A stretch of DNA of 30,007 nucleotides, from NCBI GenBank assembly GCA_028278125.1, contig JANQEY010000026.1:1-30007 (forward strand), written 5' to 3'. Made by a program: the position numbers and the translations under genes. The first letter of the stretch is position 1. Each line of letters begins with the position of its first letter. Source of the stretch: a bacterium (GTDB lineage: Bacteria > Electryoneota > Electryoneia > Electryoneales > Electryoneaceae). This document shows positions 15,454-23,868 of the stretch, in pieces. The notes below the pieces were generated by a model. The model had not been told where the DNA came from, made no database searches, and saw nothing but the letters and a program-made list of their open reading frames with translations.

Positions 15454-15499
15454 GATTGCTTCGCTTTCCCGCTGCTGCGGGAAAAGCTCGCAACGACAC
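15454..15499 (-). repeat. Dispersed repeat unit (reverse copy)
   Basis: On the minus strand it reads GTGTCGTTGCGAGC, a hairpin centre (TTCCCGCAGCAGCGGGAA), then GAAGCAATC. The ends match the units at 3725-3858 while the centre differs. Confidence 0.7.
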
Positions 15500-15536
15500 T
15501 CTTTTTTTCCCGGATTCGCATAGCGCAACCCGGGCT

Positions 15537-15574
15537 ACAAAAAAACCGGCTGATTATCAGCCGGGTTTTCTTTT
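15537..15574. terminator. Bidirectional terminator between convergent genes
   Basis: CCGGCTGA (15546-15553) pairs exactly with TCAGCCGG (15557-15564) around a 3-nt loop. An A run precedes and a T run (TTTTCTTTT) follows, so it can stop the methyltransferase transcript rightward and the AraC-type gene leftward. Confidence 0.85.
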
Positions 15575-15605
15575 AGACCAATACCGCCAGCAACGGAGCA
15601 TATAT

Positions 15606-16571
15606 TCACAAGGCAGTGATCGGCATGTAGATCTCGAACTGGTGCTTGTGTTCCGGGTGCTCCTTGGGATCGTTGAGGTAGAGCTCAAAAGGTGGACGGT
15701 CGTCCGGGGTGTATCCACTTTCAGGCAGCCAGCTGCCGTACAACGCTTTCCATGCCAGGGGATACTCATCTGCATTGACCTCAAACTTGCCGATGGCATA
15801 TTTACCACCGCTAACACTCATTTTACCCACTTCTCCACTTACCTCGGTGTCTTCGGGAACGGTCATACAGACATCGATCCGAAGCTTGTCGTCATCCGTG
15901 AGAGATGGATCATCGTGGTAAATGGTCATGAACCTGGTTGTTTCGGGATTAAACAGGTTCTTGGGACCAGCCCATTTCATAAGGTTTGTAAACAGGCGGT
16001 CGAATAATTGTTCATCACCCCTGTAGGGTCCAACGTGACGGATATAAGCTACTGTCATATCCTTGACATCCTCTACACGGACGTCGACATCAAATCCTGG
16101 TTTTTCTACCATTTTTAATCTCCATGTAAATTGACCTGTGACGGGATCAATTTGCAGAGAAACAGACCCGTTTTCTTCACTCATATTGCCGTCCGTTTGA
16201 TGAATCTTGCTATTTTTCTCCATCTTGGCGAGTTTGCGGATGTCGATTGAATTGCGCCAGTCGGACGCGCTTACTCCGAACCGGTCCTTGAATGCTCTTG
16301 CAAATACTGCCGATGAGGTGAATCCAAGTCCAAAAGCTATGTCTGTAATTGAAGAGTTTTTACTGACGACCAGTTTAAAGGCAGCCTTCTCCAGCCTTAA
16401 ACGGAGAATAAACTGGTAGAGAGATTCGTTCATCACCGCGGAAAATATCCTATGGAAATGGTAACGGGAGAAGTTTGCAATCTCTGCCACCTCATCCAGT
16501 GTAAGTTGTTTATCGAGGTTCGTACTGATGTAATCAATTACACGGTTGACTCGTTTTATATGTTCACTCAT
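15606..16571 (-). CDS. AraC-family transcription regulator with GyrI-like effector domain
   Basis: A 321-residue regulator. The N-terminal ~110 residues are an AraC-type double helix-turn-helix: LTLDEVAEIANFSRYHFHRIF forms the first HTH (about 23-43), and ITDIAFGLGFTSSAVFARAFKDRFGVS the second (about 75-101). After a linker, residues 150-321 form a GyrI/SbmC-like small-molecule-binding domain (starting VRVEDVKDMTVAYIRHVGPY, ending PEHKHQFEIYMPI), as in Rob and related multidrug-sensing regulators. It probably senses a hydrophobic or cationic compound. The ATG is preceded by GGGGGAAT. The natural targets could not be identified; its nearest neighbours are a convergent methyltransferase and, upstream, the divergent metal importer. 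Confidence 0.9.
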   Translation of the reverse strand: MSEHIKRVNRVIDYISTNLDKQLTLDEVAEIANFSRYHFHRIFSAVMNESLYQFILRLRLEKAAFKLVVSKNSSITDIAFGLGFTSSAVFARAFKDRFGVSASDWRNSIDIRKLAKMEKNSKIHQTDGNMSEENGSVSLQIDPVTGQFTWRLKMVEKPGFDVDVRVEDVKDMTVAYIRHVGPYRGDEQLFDRLFTNLMKWAGPKNLFNPETTRFMTIYHDDPSLTDDDKLRIDVCMTVPEDTEVSGEVGKMSVSGGKYAIGKFEVNADEYPLAWKALYGSWLPESGYTPDDRPPFELYLNDPKEHPEHKHQFEIYMPITAL

Positions 16572-16825
16572 TTATTCCCCCTAGTTCATAATTTTGTAAT
16601 AAATATAGAATTCCCCGTCATTGCGAGCGCAGCGAACCGTAGCTAAGCGGAGCTTGCGGTGTGCGAAGCACAGCCGTGAACCAAGCAATCTCATCGGACA
16701 AATAAAAATGAACTCAGGATTTCTTCTCTACTCCAATGACGCCTATTTAACCAAAATAATTACCAATAAACAAGAGCTGAATGTTAGTTCCGGTATTGTA
16801 CAGCCAGAAAAACTCCATTTCTCCC
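16572..16825. other. Upstream spacer with no gene
   Basis: With the promoter region below, this is part of a 334-bp gene-free interval between the divergent AraC-type gene and the metal importer. It contains one repeat copy (16616-16692), and I see no other feature before the promoter at 16826. The open frames here are translations of the repeat. Confidence 0.6.
16616..16692 (+). repeat. Dispersed repeat, CGTCATTGCGAGC...AAGCAATCTC copy
   Basis: It starts CGTCATTGCGAGCGCAGCG and ends CCAAGCAATCTC. Bases 16651-16681 are the exact reverse complement of 4048-4078. The start and end match the short copy at 4193-4221. Confidence 0.75.
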
Positions 16826-16856
16826 TTGACTTTAGAATTAGCATGGCCTAACTTTT
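16826..16856 (+). promoter_or_regulatory. Promoter and candidate DtxR/MntR-type operator of the metal importer
   Basis: TTGACT (16826-16831) is a near-consensus -35. A weak -10, TAACTT (16849-16854), sits 17 bp further. Bases 16838-16856 (TTAGCATGGCCTAACTTTT) match the 19-bp DtxR consensus TTAGGTTAGCCTAACCTAA at 13 positions by my alignment, including TTAG and GCCTAAC, and cover the spacer and -10. A metal-bound repressor here would block RNA polymerase, which fits the genes downstream. The regulator itself is not in the window. Confidence 0.4.
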
Positions 16857-16905
16857 TGCTTCAAAGGTATATCGCATAAACAAAATTAGCATTAAGGAGA
16901 TAGCA

Positions 16906-17847
16906 ATGAAGTTTTTCAAAATAGCAGCAGTTTTACTGATAGCAGGATTAATTGCCGGTTGTGGACAAGGCTCTAAGAAAGCTAAGCAGGATTTGTCTAA
17001 AAGAACAATCAAGGTGGTCGCGACCACAGGTATGATAGGCGATGCCGTTTCGAATGTTGGAGGAGACCGTGTATCGGTGACAACTCTCATGGGGCCTGGA
17101 ATTGATCCTCATTTGTACAAGGCGAGCGAGGGTGATGTCCGTGTGATGTCTAACGCGGATATAATATTTTACAACGGTATCCATCTTGAAGGTAAGGTGA
17201 CCGAGGTTCTGGAGAATATGCACGGAATGGGAATCGCCACTCATGCCGTAGCCGAATCTGTTCCGGAAGAGAAACTGGTTGAAACTGAAGGAGCGGCTGA
17301 TCCTCATGTCTGGTTCGATATTGGGCTATGGAAATACGTGATTAAGTCAATTGAAGAATCATTATCTCAACTCGATCCCGGCCATTCAGATACCTACAAA
17401 TCACAATCTGAATCGTATCTGAAAGAGCTGGATGAACTGCAAACGTATGTCATAGAGAAAGCGCAATCCATTCCAGAAAACAACAGGGTTTTGATTACAG
17501 CACATGATGCATTCGCATATTTCGGCAATGCTTATGGTTTTGAGGTACATGGTCTCCAGGGTGTCAGTACGGCAACCGAGGCAGGAACCGCAGATGTTCA
17601 GAACCTGGCGAAATTTATTGCGGAACGGAAGATACCGGCAATATTTGTTGAATCTTCGATCCCGGTGCGAACCCTTGAGGCGGTTCAGGCTGCTGTCGAG
17701 TCACGTAACTTCCAGGTCAATATCGGCGGAGAACTGTTCAGTGACGCAATGGGCGATCCGGGTACCCCGGAAGGTAAATATTTGGGGATGTTCCTTCATA
17801 ATATAGATACAATCACCAATGCTCTATCAGGTGACAGTGGCAAATAA
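16906..17847 (+). CDS. troA: Metal ABC importer substrate-binding lipoprotein (TroA/ZnuA family)
   Basis: A 313-residue lipoprotein with lipobox IAGC (C19). The cluster A-I binding-protein fold is clear. The four metal ligands of TroA-type proteins are at GIDPHLY (H69), DPHVWFD (H134), TAHDAF (H200) and LFSDAMG (D280), nearly the numbering of Treponema TroA (68, 133, 199, 279). It lacks the His-rich loop of ZnuA, favouring Mn, Fe or Zn uptake of the TroA/MntC type without settling which. The ATG follows AAGGAGATAGC. It is the first gene of a tight four-gene operon: the ATPase starts 18 bp on. A DtxR/MntR-like site overlaps its promoter. Confidence 0.9.
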   Translation: MKFFKIAAVLLIAGLIAGCGQGSKKAKQDLSKRTIKVVATTGMIGDAVSNVGGDRVSVTTLMGPGIDPHLYKASEGDVRVMSNADIIFYNGIHLEGKVTEVLENMHGMGIATHAVAESVPEEKLVETEGAADPHVWFDIGLWKYVIKSIEESLSQLDPGHSDTYKSQSESYLKELDELQTYVIEKAQSIPENNRVLITAHDAFAYFGNAYGFEVHGLQGVSTATEAGTADVQNLAKFIAERKIPAIFVESSIPVRTLEAVQAAVESRNFQVNIGGELFSDAMGDPGTPEGKYLGMFLHNIDTITNALSGDSGK

Positions 17848-17865
17848 CCCTGAAGAAAGTTCACC

Positions 17866-18693
17866 ATGAATACGGAGAATATTGCAACGGATACAAACGC
17901 AATCGAAGTGATGGATCTGACCGTTGCCTACCGTGACAAGCCGGTACTCTGGGATATAGACCTGGAGGTTCCCCAGGGAGTCTTGATGGCTGTAGTCGGA
18001 CCAAACGGAGCAGGCAAAACAACGTTGTTAAAATCCATACTTGGCCTGGTTAAACCGGCTGCCGGGCATGTACGGATTTTGAACAAGCCGTATGATTCGG
18101 TCAGACAGAAGGTTGGTTATGTTCCCCAGCGCGGAAGTGTTGATTGGGATTTCCCGACAACTGTTTTGGACGTTGTGATGATGGGCAGTTACGGAAAACT
18201 CGGTTGGGTGCGACGGCCGGGTAAAGCTGAAAGAGAACTTGCTTCATCTACCCTTGAACGCGTAGGAATGCAGGATTTTGCCGGTCGTCAGATCAGCCAG
18301 CTTTCTGGAGGTCAACAGCAACGGGTTTTCCTTGCCAGGGCAATACTCCAGGACGCGCAGGTTTATTTCATGGATGAACCCTTCCAGGGAGTAGACGCTA
18401 CCACTGAAAGAGCGATCATCGAAATACTGCAGGATTTCCGTGCCAAGGGCAAAACAGTCCTTGTAGTCCATCATGACCTTCAGACAGTTCCTGAATATTT
18501 TGACTGGGTGACTCTGCTGAATGTCCGTCGTATTGCCAGCGGACCTGTTGATGAAGTTTTCACAGAAACAAATCTCAGGCTGGCATACGGGGGGAGGGTG
18601 GCATTTCTTACAGACCATCATCCCGGAGAACCCCTGGCCGAGCATGCTTCAGAGACTAATGATCAGTCTAAGCAGGACGAGGGGATTGAATAA
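17866..18693 (+). CDS. troB: Metal ABC importer ATP-binding subunit
   Basis: A 275-residue ABC ATPase. Walker A is GPNGAGKTT (45-53), the signature is [15 protein letters not shown], and Walker B is [12 protein letters not shown], followed by the switch His in VVHHDL. It belongs to the manganese/zinc (TroB/MntB/ZnuC) group by gene context and by the C-terminal tail. It powers import of the metal carried by TroA through the two downstream permeases. Its TAA stop shares one base with the ATG of the first permease (TAATG), indicating coupled translation. Confidence 0.93.
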   Translation: MNTENIATDTNAIEVMDLTVAYRDKPVLWDIDLEVPQGVLMAVVGPNGAGKTTLLKSILGLVKPAAGHVRILNKPYDSVRQKVGYVPQRGSVDWDFPTTVLDVVMMGSYGKLGWVRRPGKAERELASSTLERVGMQDFAGRQISQLSGGQQQRVFLARAILQDAQVYFMDEPFQGVDATTERAIIEILQDFRAKGKTVLVVHHDLQTVPEYFDWVTLLNVRRIASGPVDEVFTETNLRLAYGGRVAFLTDHHPGEPLAEHASETNDQSKQDEGIE

Positions 18694-19823
18694 TGCTCGC
18701 AATGTTTTTTCAAGATTATACCTTGCGTACAGTTGCCCTTGGATCTGCGTTACTGGGAATAGTCAGCGGTGTCCTGGGATGTTATGCGATGCTGCGAAAA
18801 CAGAGCCTTCTTGGTGACGCCATCAGTCATGCGGCATTGCCGGGAATAGCCCTGGCGTTTCTTTTCACACAGTCTAAATCAACAATAATATTGTTGATCG
18901 GGGCTGCCGCTGCCGGACTGATCGCCAATCTTAAAATCATCTCAATTGTACGTAATACAAGGATCAAGGAGGACAGCGTCCTGGGAATAGTACTCTCAGT
19001 TTTCTTCGGTTTCGGACTGGTTCTCCTGACATTTATCCAGAGAATGCCGACAGCCACCCAGGCTGGACTGGATAAATTCCTCTTCGGGCAAGCCGCGACC
19101 TTGATGGAACGTGACCTGGTAATAATGGCAATACTTGGAATTCCAACATTACTGTTGGTTGGTATATTCTGGAAAGAATTCAAACTTTTAAGTTTTGACC
19201 CGGATTACGGCGCGACTTTGGGATATCCAATCAGAACCATAGAAATCCTCCTGACGACACTTATAGTAATTGCAATTGTTATAGGATTACAGACAGTTGG
19301 TGTTGTCCTGATGAGCGCGATGATCATCGCGCCTGCTGCCGCAGCTCGTCAATGGACTGACAGGATGGGATGGATGATACTCCTTGCTGCACTGTTTGGT
19401 GCCTTATCCGGGGTGTCGGGTTCGATGTTGTCATCAGTAATACCTAAACTGCCTACAGGACCAACCATTGTTGTGATGATAAGTGCGATTGTCGCAATCA
19501 GTCTGCTTTTTGCGCCAAACAGGGGGATTGTCTGGAACTGGCTGAAGATGAAACGTAACCGGCGGAAATTACAAATCAACGCTATCCTTGAGGATCTGTT
19601 CCTGCTGGCAAAGCAACATGACAATCCTTCACATGCTCATTCCATTGCAACCTTAAGAGCCATGGCTTCGGGTCATGGAGGTGTAGACAGAAGCCTTGAG
19701 GAATTGGAGGCTCGTGGATATGCGAAAAAAACAGTGGGTTGGTCACTGACACCTGCCGGATACAAAGAAGCTGTGAAAATGGCTGAAACCATGGGAGTGC
19801 GCGATGGTAACAGCACAATTTGA
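18693..19823 (+). CDS. troC: Metal ABC importer permease 1 with C-terminal winged-helix-like tail
   Basis: A 376-residue ABC-3 family permease. Residues 1-285 hold the usual eight or so membrane helices, including the DAISHAALPGIALAFLF block and the LMSAMIIAPAAAARQWTDRM block typical of the family. Ordinary members stop near 285-300; here ~90 extra cytoplasmic residues (286-376) form a likely winged helix-turn-helix: NAILEDLFLLAK, then a recognition-type GVDRSLEELEARGYAKK helix and a WSLTPAGYKEA wing. Similar domains are the DNA-binding parts of DtxR-type metal regulators. It overlaps the next permease gene by 20 bp. The domain may sense metal or regulate the transporter; its function is inferred. 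Confidence 0.88.
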   Translation: MLAMFFQDYTLRTVALGSALLGIVSGVLGCYAMLRKQSLLGDAISHAALPGIALAFLFTQSKSTIILLIGAAAAGLIANLKIISIVRNTRIKEDSVLGIVLSVFFGFGLVLLTFIQRMPTATQAGLDKFLFGQAATLMERDLVIMAILGIPTLLLVGIFWKEFKLLSFDPDYGATLGYPIRTIEILLTTLIVIAIVIGLQTVGVVLMSAMIIAPAAAARQWTDRMGWMILLAALFGALSGVSGSMLSSVIPKLPTGPTIVVMISAIVAISLLFAPNRGIVWNWLKMKRNRRKLQINAILEDLFLLAKQHDNPSHAHSIATLRAMASGHGGVDRSLEELEARGYAKKTVGWSLTPAGYKEAVKMAETMGVRDGNSTI

Positions 19824-20913
19824 GATCCAGGCAATCGGTGTTGTCGTAGCCGTCGCTTGCGCGCTTCCGGGTGTATTCCTGGTATTGAGACGGATGGCGA
19901 TGATGTCCGACGCGATCAGTCATTCAATCCTCCTGGGTATTGTACTCGCGTTTTTCCTCGTAAAAGATCTTGCATCGCCGTGGTTAATTGTTGGTGCAGC
20001 TATAACCGGTGTTGTAACAGTCAGCCTGTCCGAAATCCTCCTGAAAACAAGGCTGGTAAAACAGGATGTTTCAATTGGATTGGCATTTCCACTTCTCTTT
20101 TCGCTTGGTGTAATTCTTATCAGCAGATACAGCGGTAATGTTCACCTCGATATTGATATGGTTCTGCTGGGTGAACTGGCTTTCGCGCCATTCGACAGGT
20201 TTATTGCAAATGGTATCGACCTTGGTCCACGAAGTTTATGGGTGATGAGTGGAATCCTTCTGTTGAACGTCGTGTTCATTGCAGTATTCTTTAAAGAGTT
20301 AAAAATAGCCACGTTTGACGCAGGTCTTGCAGCTTCTCTCGGTTTTCTGCCTGGGGTTATCCATTACGGTTTGATGTCTGTTGTTTCTGTTACAGCAGTC
20401 GGAGCATTTGACGCTGTAGGTTCAATCCTGGTCGTGGCTCTGATGATTGTCCCCCCGGCGACGGCCTACCTGCTTACAGACCGGTTATTGATAATGATTG
20501 CTCTCAGTGCGTTTTTCGGAGCATTGAGCGCAATTTCCGGTTACTGGATGGCACATCTACTTGACGCTTCGATAGCTGGAGCTATGGCAACAATGGCTGG
20601 TGTGTTTTTTGGATTGACCTATCTGATGGCGCCAAATAGAGGTTTGCTGGCAGTCGCCCAACGTCGTAGAGACCAGAAATGGGAGTTTGCCAGGAAGATG
20701 CTGACCGTCCATATGTACCAGCATGAAAACACTGAGGATGAGGAAACGGAGTGTAGCTTACCTCATCTACAGGATCATTTTATGTGGACTCAACATTTTG
20801 CCCAGACAACGGTTAAATCACTGGTACGTGATAAACTTATAGAAATCGAAAACGGAATATTAAAACTGACAAAAAACGGTCGTGAAGTGGCCAGGGAAGC
20901 GATTGTGCAATAA
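19804..20913 (+). CDS. troD: Metal ABC importer permease 2 with C-terminal winged-helix-like tail
   Basis: A 369-residue ABC-3 permease, paralogous to the preceding one. It has the SDAISHSILLGIVLAFFLV and VALMIVPPATAYLLTDRLL blocks. After LTYLMAPNRGLLA there is an ~83-residue cytoplasmic extension (about 287-369): ARKMLTVHMYQHE, then TVKSLVRDKLIEIENGILKLTKNGREVAREAI, a helix-turn-wing pattern like the first permease's tail but diverged from it. Together the two would form a heterodimeric channel, as TroC and TroD do. ATG 19804 lies inside the end of permease 1. A strong terminator follows. Confidence 0.88.
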   Translation: MVTAQFEIQAIGVVVAVACALPGVFLVLRRMAMMSDAISHSILLGIVLAFFLVKDLASPWLIVGAAITGVVTVSLSEILLKTRLVKQDVSIGLAFPLLFSLGVILISRYSGNVHLDIDMVLLGELAFAPFDRFIANGIDLGPRSLWVMSGILLLNVVFIAVFFKELKIATFDAGLAASLGFLPGVIHYGLMSVVSVTAVGAFDAVGSILVVALMIVPPATAYLLTDRLLIMIALSAFFGALSAISGYWMAHLLDASIAGAMATMAGVFFGLTYLMAPNRGLLAVAQRRRDQKWEFARKMLTVHMYQHENTEDEETECSLPHLQDHFMWTQHFAQTTVKSLVRDKLIEIENGILKLTKNGREVAREAIVQ

Positions 20914-20936
20914 GAATAGAATATTCAGAATAGAAT

Positions 20937-20971
20937 AAAGGGATTATGAAGTTTATCATGATCCCTTTTTT
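20937..20971 (+). terminator. Terminator of the metal importer operon
   Basis: AAAGGGAT (20937-20944) pairs with ATCCCTTT (20961-20968), extended inward by ATGA/TCAT, followed by TTT. Confidence 0.9.
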
Positions 20972-21050
20972 AGACCATTTGAACCGAGCCATAATAAAAG
21001 AATATATTGGAGCACTCAAATATTAAAGGAAAAGGGAGGGATTGAATACG

Positions 21051-22037
21051 ATGGCAAGGCTACTTTCGAAGTCTGATGTTATGCAGGTTCTCAACATGAA
21101 CGATACAATCGAGATCCTGGAAAAAGCTTTTCTCGACCTGGCAACCGGGCAAGCGGATATGCCCCAGCGGACACCAATTGTATCCCAGGAATATGGTGGA
21201 CTTTCGCTGTTCATGCCTGCATACCTTAAGGGAATGGGTGCCCTGGGTGCCAAGATAGTAACTGTCTACAAGGACAATCCAGCCAAATTCGATATGCCTA
21301 CTGTCCTAGGCACCATCATTCTGCTTGACGAAAAAACCGGGTTACCGGTGGCTTTAATGGACGGCGGCTATTTAACGGGAATGCGTACAGGTGGAGTAGC
21401 CGGTCTTGCGACAAAAATCCTTGCCCGCGAAGACTCAAAGATTCATACAATGTTCGGAACCGGTGGAATGGCAAAAACCCATGCCTGGGCAGTTGATTGC
21501 GCACGAGATATAGAAAAACTGGTTCTCTTCTCTATCGATCCCATGGACAAACGGGAAGCTTTCCGTGATTCTCTGAAGGAGATTATTGATTGTGAAATGG
21601 TAATCGCTGATAATCCTCAAACCGCAGTTGGTGAAGCAGATATCGTCACCCTGATAACCAGCTCGAAAGATCCGGTTGTTGAAGGATCTTGGTTTACGCC
21701 GGGGACACATATTAACGGTACTGGCTCCCATGCACCAGCCATGCGTGAGCTCGACTTGGACACAATTTCCCGGTCAAAGGTAGTTTGCGACCTGGTTGAT
21801 GCCTGTAAAGCTGAAGCAGGTGACTTTATGATCCCTGTTGATGCGGGAGAATGGAGCTGGGACCAGGTTCACGGTTCACTGGGCGATGTAATTGCAGGCA
21901 ATATATCCGGCCGGGAAAATGATGAAGAAATAACCCTGTTTAAGAGCGTTGGATTGGCCATACAGGATATTTCAACTGCATTGCATGTTTATAACCAGGC
22001 TTCAGAAAAACAGGTAGGGACTGAGTTTAATTTTTAA
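21051..22037 (+). CDS. Ornithine cyclodeaminase / mu-crystallin family enzyme
   Basis: A 328-residue NAD(P)-dependent enzyme. The N-terminal domain has K68 in GAKIVTVY and R112 in GMRTGGVAG, which hold the substrate carboxylate. The nucleotide-binding turn is GTGGMAKTHAWA (136-147), and the GSHAPAMRELD motif and SVGLAIQDISTA end are typical of the family. Members act as ornithine cyclodeaminase, alanine dehydrogenase, ketimine reductase or 2,3-diaminopropionate-type synthases; sequence alone does not separate them. I prefer ATG 21051, ten bases after GGGAGGG, over the TTG at 21042, which is only one base from it. Its stop overlaps the convergent sulfotransferase stop by a few bases. No biosynthetic neighbours are evident. 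Confidence 0.88.
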   Translation: MARLLSKSDVMQVLNMNDTIEILEKAFLDLATGQADMPQRTPIVSQEYGGLSLFMPAYLKGMGALGAKIVTVYKDNPAKFDMPTVLGTIILLDEKTGLPVALMDGGYLTGMRTGGVAGLATKILAREDSKIHTMFGTGGMAKTHAWAVDCARDIEKLVLFSIDPMDKREAFRDSLKEIIDCEMVIADNPQTAVGEADIVTLITSSKDPVVEGSWFTPGTHINGTGSHAPAMRELDLDTISRSKVVCDLVDACKAEAGDFMIPVDAGEWSWDQVHGSLGDVIAGNISGRENDEEITLFKSVGLAIQDISTALHVYNQASEKQVGTEFNF

Positions 22038-22966
22038 AATTCAAAACCGTATTTGGCAGCTAGTTTACCGGTAATTTGATTTATTTGTTTAACCTGGTCG
22101 TCACTCAGTTCAGATTTCCAGCGGATATCTTCATTGATTTTTTCAATCTTTCTCTTTCTCATGGCATTGCCATGGATGTGGTAAAGCTTATGGTCAATGT
22201 TTTCCAGTTGAAAACTGTTCTCAATTCCCAGGAATTGGGATATTATTGACATCCATTGCCCGGGATTTTCGCATAGTTGATTATAGTTAACCATCAGCAC
22301 CTGGTCTTTTTCCAGGTGCTGATTTGCTAACAATTCAACTCGATTATTAAAATTATTCCAGCTGGCAGCGACTTTTGAGATTTTCAGGTTCTGATTTGTT
22401 CTGATGATAGAAGCAACAACACCCCTCGGATCCCTGACAAGGTGAATAAATTTGAATGATACATCCGGACGTTCTTTTTCCCGTGCAAAAAGTCGCATCA
22501 GGTAAAAACTTTTACTTGCATCGACAAAAATATTGGCTTCAGCTACTCTTGCCGCGACCTTTGACACGTTTATGGCGTACTCCAGTCTTAATTTTTCCTG
22601 TTTCCAGTGACTGCTAAAAAATCTTGCCGTTCTGTTCCTGATTGTTTCATATGGTTCAGCCATGGGGTAATGAATAATTTTTTTAGAAAAAGAAGTTATT
22701 CTCCGGTCGAAATCAATATTGTGTTCAAAATATGATTTACCCTCTTGGTTCAATTCTTGTTCGACTTTGTTCCAGAACGGGCATTGGTCAAATGGTTCAA
22801 GGCATGAACATCGTGGCCTTCCTTTTATGTAAGTGGGGAATTCACCGACAGAACAAATTTCAGGATGTGTGGCCAGCAGAAACGCCAGCAATGTAGACCC
22901 TGAACGGCTTGGACTTGTTATATAAACGTACGATAATGGTGATTTAGGCTTGTTTTCTGATAACAT
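22034..22966 (-). CDS. Sulfotransferase-family protein
   Basis: A 310-residue PAPS-dependent sulfotransferase-like protein. The 5'-phosphosulfate loop is ITSPSRSGSTLLA (about 16-28) and the 3'-phosphate region is HLVRDPRGVVAS, both standard. Three cysteines are clustered at C53, C55 and C62. No signal peptide is present, so it is cytoplasmic or peripheral. It would sulfate a carbohydrate, lipid or peptide; bacterial members often act on polysaccharides or lipids, and no polysaccharide cluster surrounds it. The end overlaps the convergent cyclodeaminase-family gene by four bases. A perfect 12-bp hairpin lies inside the coding region (22293-22323). Confidence 0.85.
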   Translation of the reverse strand: MLSENKPKSPLSYVYITSPSRSGSTLLAFLLATHPEICSVGEFPTYIKGRPRCSCLEPFDQCPFWNKVEQELNQEGKSYFEHNIDFDRRITSFSKKIIHYPMAEPYETIRNRTARFFSSHWKQEKLRLEYAINVSKVAARVAEANIFVDASKSFYLMRLFAREKERPDVSFKFIHLVRDPRGVVASIIRTNQNLKISKVAASWNNFNNRVELLANQHLEKDQVLMVNYNQLCENPGQWMSIISQFLGIENSFQLENIDHKLYHIHGNAMRKRKIEKINEDIRWKSELSDDQVKQINQITGKLAAKYGFEF

Positions 22967-23080
22967 GGAGTAGTTGTACCTGCTGAATATAATTTCAAAT
23001 TTAAGACTAAATTAATTGAAATCGAGAAGATATTCAATTAAATATAAGCCATGTAGCAATCAAATTTGTGGGGAGGAATT

Positions 23081-23809
23081 ATGCTGCGTTTGTTTGGAGT
23101 TTTATTACTTGTTTCGTTCCTGGCGATAGGATGTGATACGGATGATGATGAAAGTAATGAAAAACAGTCAGTCAGTGATACGGAAACATTGATGTTCGAT
23201 GCGGGAGAGATTGGAGTTGTTTCTATTGGCAATATAAATGGGACAATAACCATCTCGACCACAACTGACGATTCTATAACGTCTGTTGTAACCAGAGAGT
23301 GTAAGGGATATGACGTCGAAGGAAATGAGGGAATGTTGGACAGTATTGACGTAAATCATAACGATACCAGCGGCAATCTCAGTTTTATAGTAGATATTCC
23401 CGACGAAGCGGGTGATTATGAATATTATGCTTATTTTGACCTGCAGGTACCTGCAACAGTTGGCTTGAATCTGTCGATTATAAATGGTGAAATAGAATTA
23501 GAAAATCATGAGGCAAGTATCAATGCAGGGGCTACCAATGGAGTAATAGAGTGTGATCTGGCTGAGTTAGCAGTGGATGATTCTCTAAATATTGGTTGTA
23601 CAAATGGTTCAATCACCTTAACTCTTCCTGTAGATGTTTCTGCCAGTTTTGTTGCAAGCGTAGTAATCGGAACGGTCTCAGTAACAGGATTTCCATCGGT
23701 TAACTATACTCTCAATGAGGACGAACGTAAAACCGGTACATTTGGAGAAGGCGAAGCTTCAATAAATTTAGCCCTGGTAAACGGAACAATTGAGATAAGG
23801 AATCGTTAA
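23081..23809 (+). CDS. Lipoprotein with DUF4097-like beta-repeat (putative adhesin) domain
   Basis: A 242-residue lipoprotein with lipobox LAIGC (C18), followed by an acidic DTDDDE linker. The mature domain is built of short repeats of the N-G-x-I-x-[IL] type (INGTITIS, INGEIELEN, TNGVIECDL, TNGSITLTLP, VNGTIEIRN), the right-handed beta pattern of the DUF4097/DUF4098 head-to-tail adhesin family. The function of that family is largely unknown, though it recurs near envelope-stress systems. The ATG has GGAGG five bases upstream. It precedes the pirin gene by 59 bp on the same strand. Confidence 0.75.
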   Translation: MLRLFGVLLLVSFLAIGCDTDDDESNEKQSVSDTETLMFDAGEIGVVSIGNINGTITISTTTDDSITSVVTRECKGYDVEGNEGMLDSIDVNHNDTSGNLSFIVDIPDEAGDYEYYAYFDLQVPATVGLNLSIINGEIELENHEASINAGATNGVIECDLAELAVDDSLNIGCTNGSITLTLPVDVSASFVASVVIGTVSVTGFPSVNYTLNEDERKTGTFGEGEASINLALVNGTIEIRNR

Positions 23810-23868
23810 ACAGCAGTTATGGTTTGTAAGATAGCATCAATTTTACATTAAACTTACCGGGATTTATC

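Noticed and set aside
15450..16007. A 185-codon forward open frame
   Set aside because: It crosses the terminator and lies antisense to the well-supported AraC/GyrI gene.
21042..21050. TTG start three codons upstream for the cyclodeaminase-family gene
   Set aside because: It is only one base from the ribosome binding site; ATG 21051 has normal spacing.
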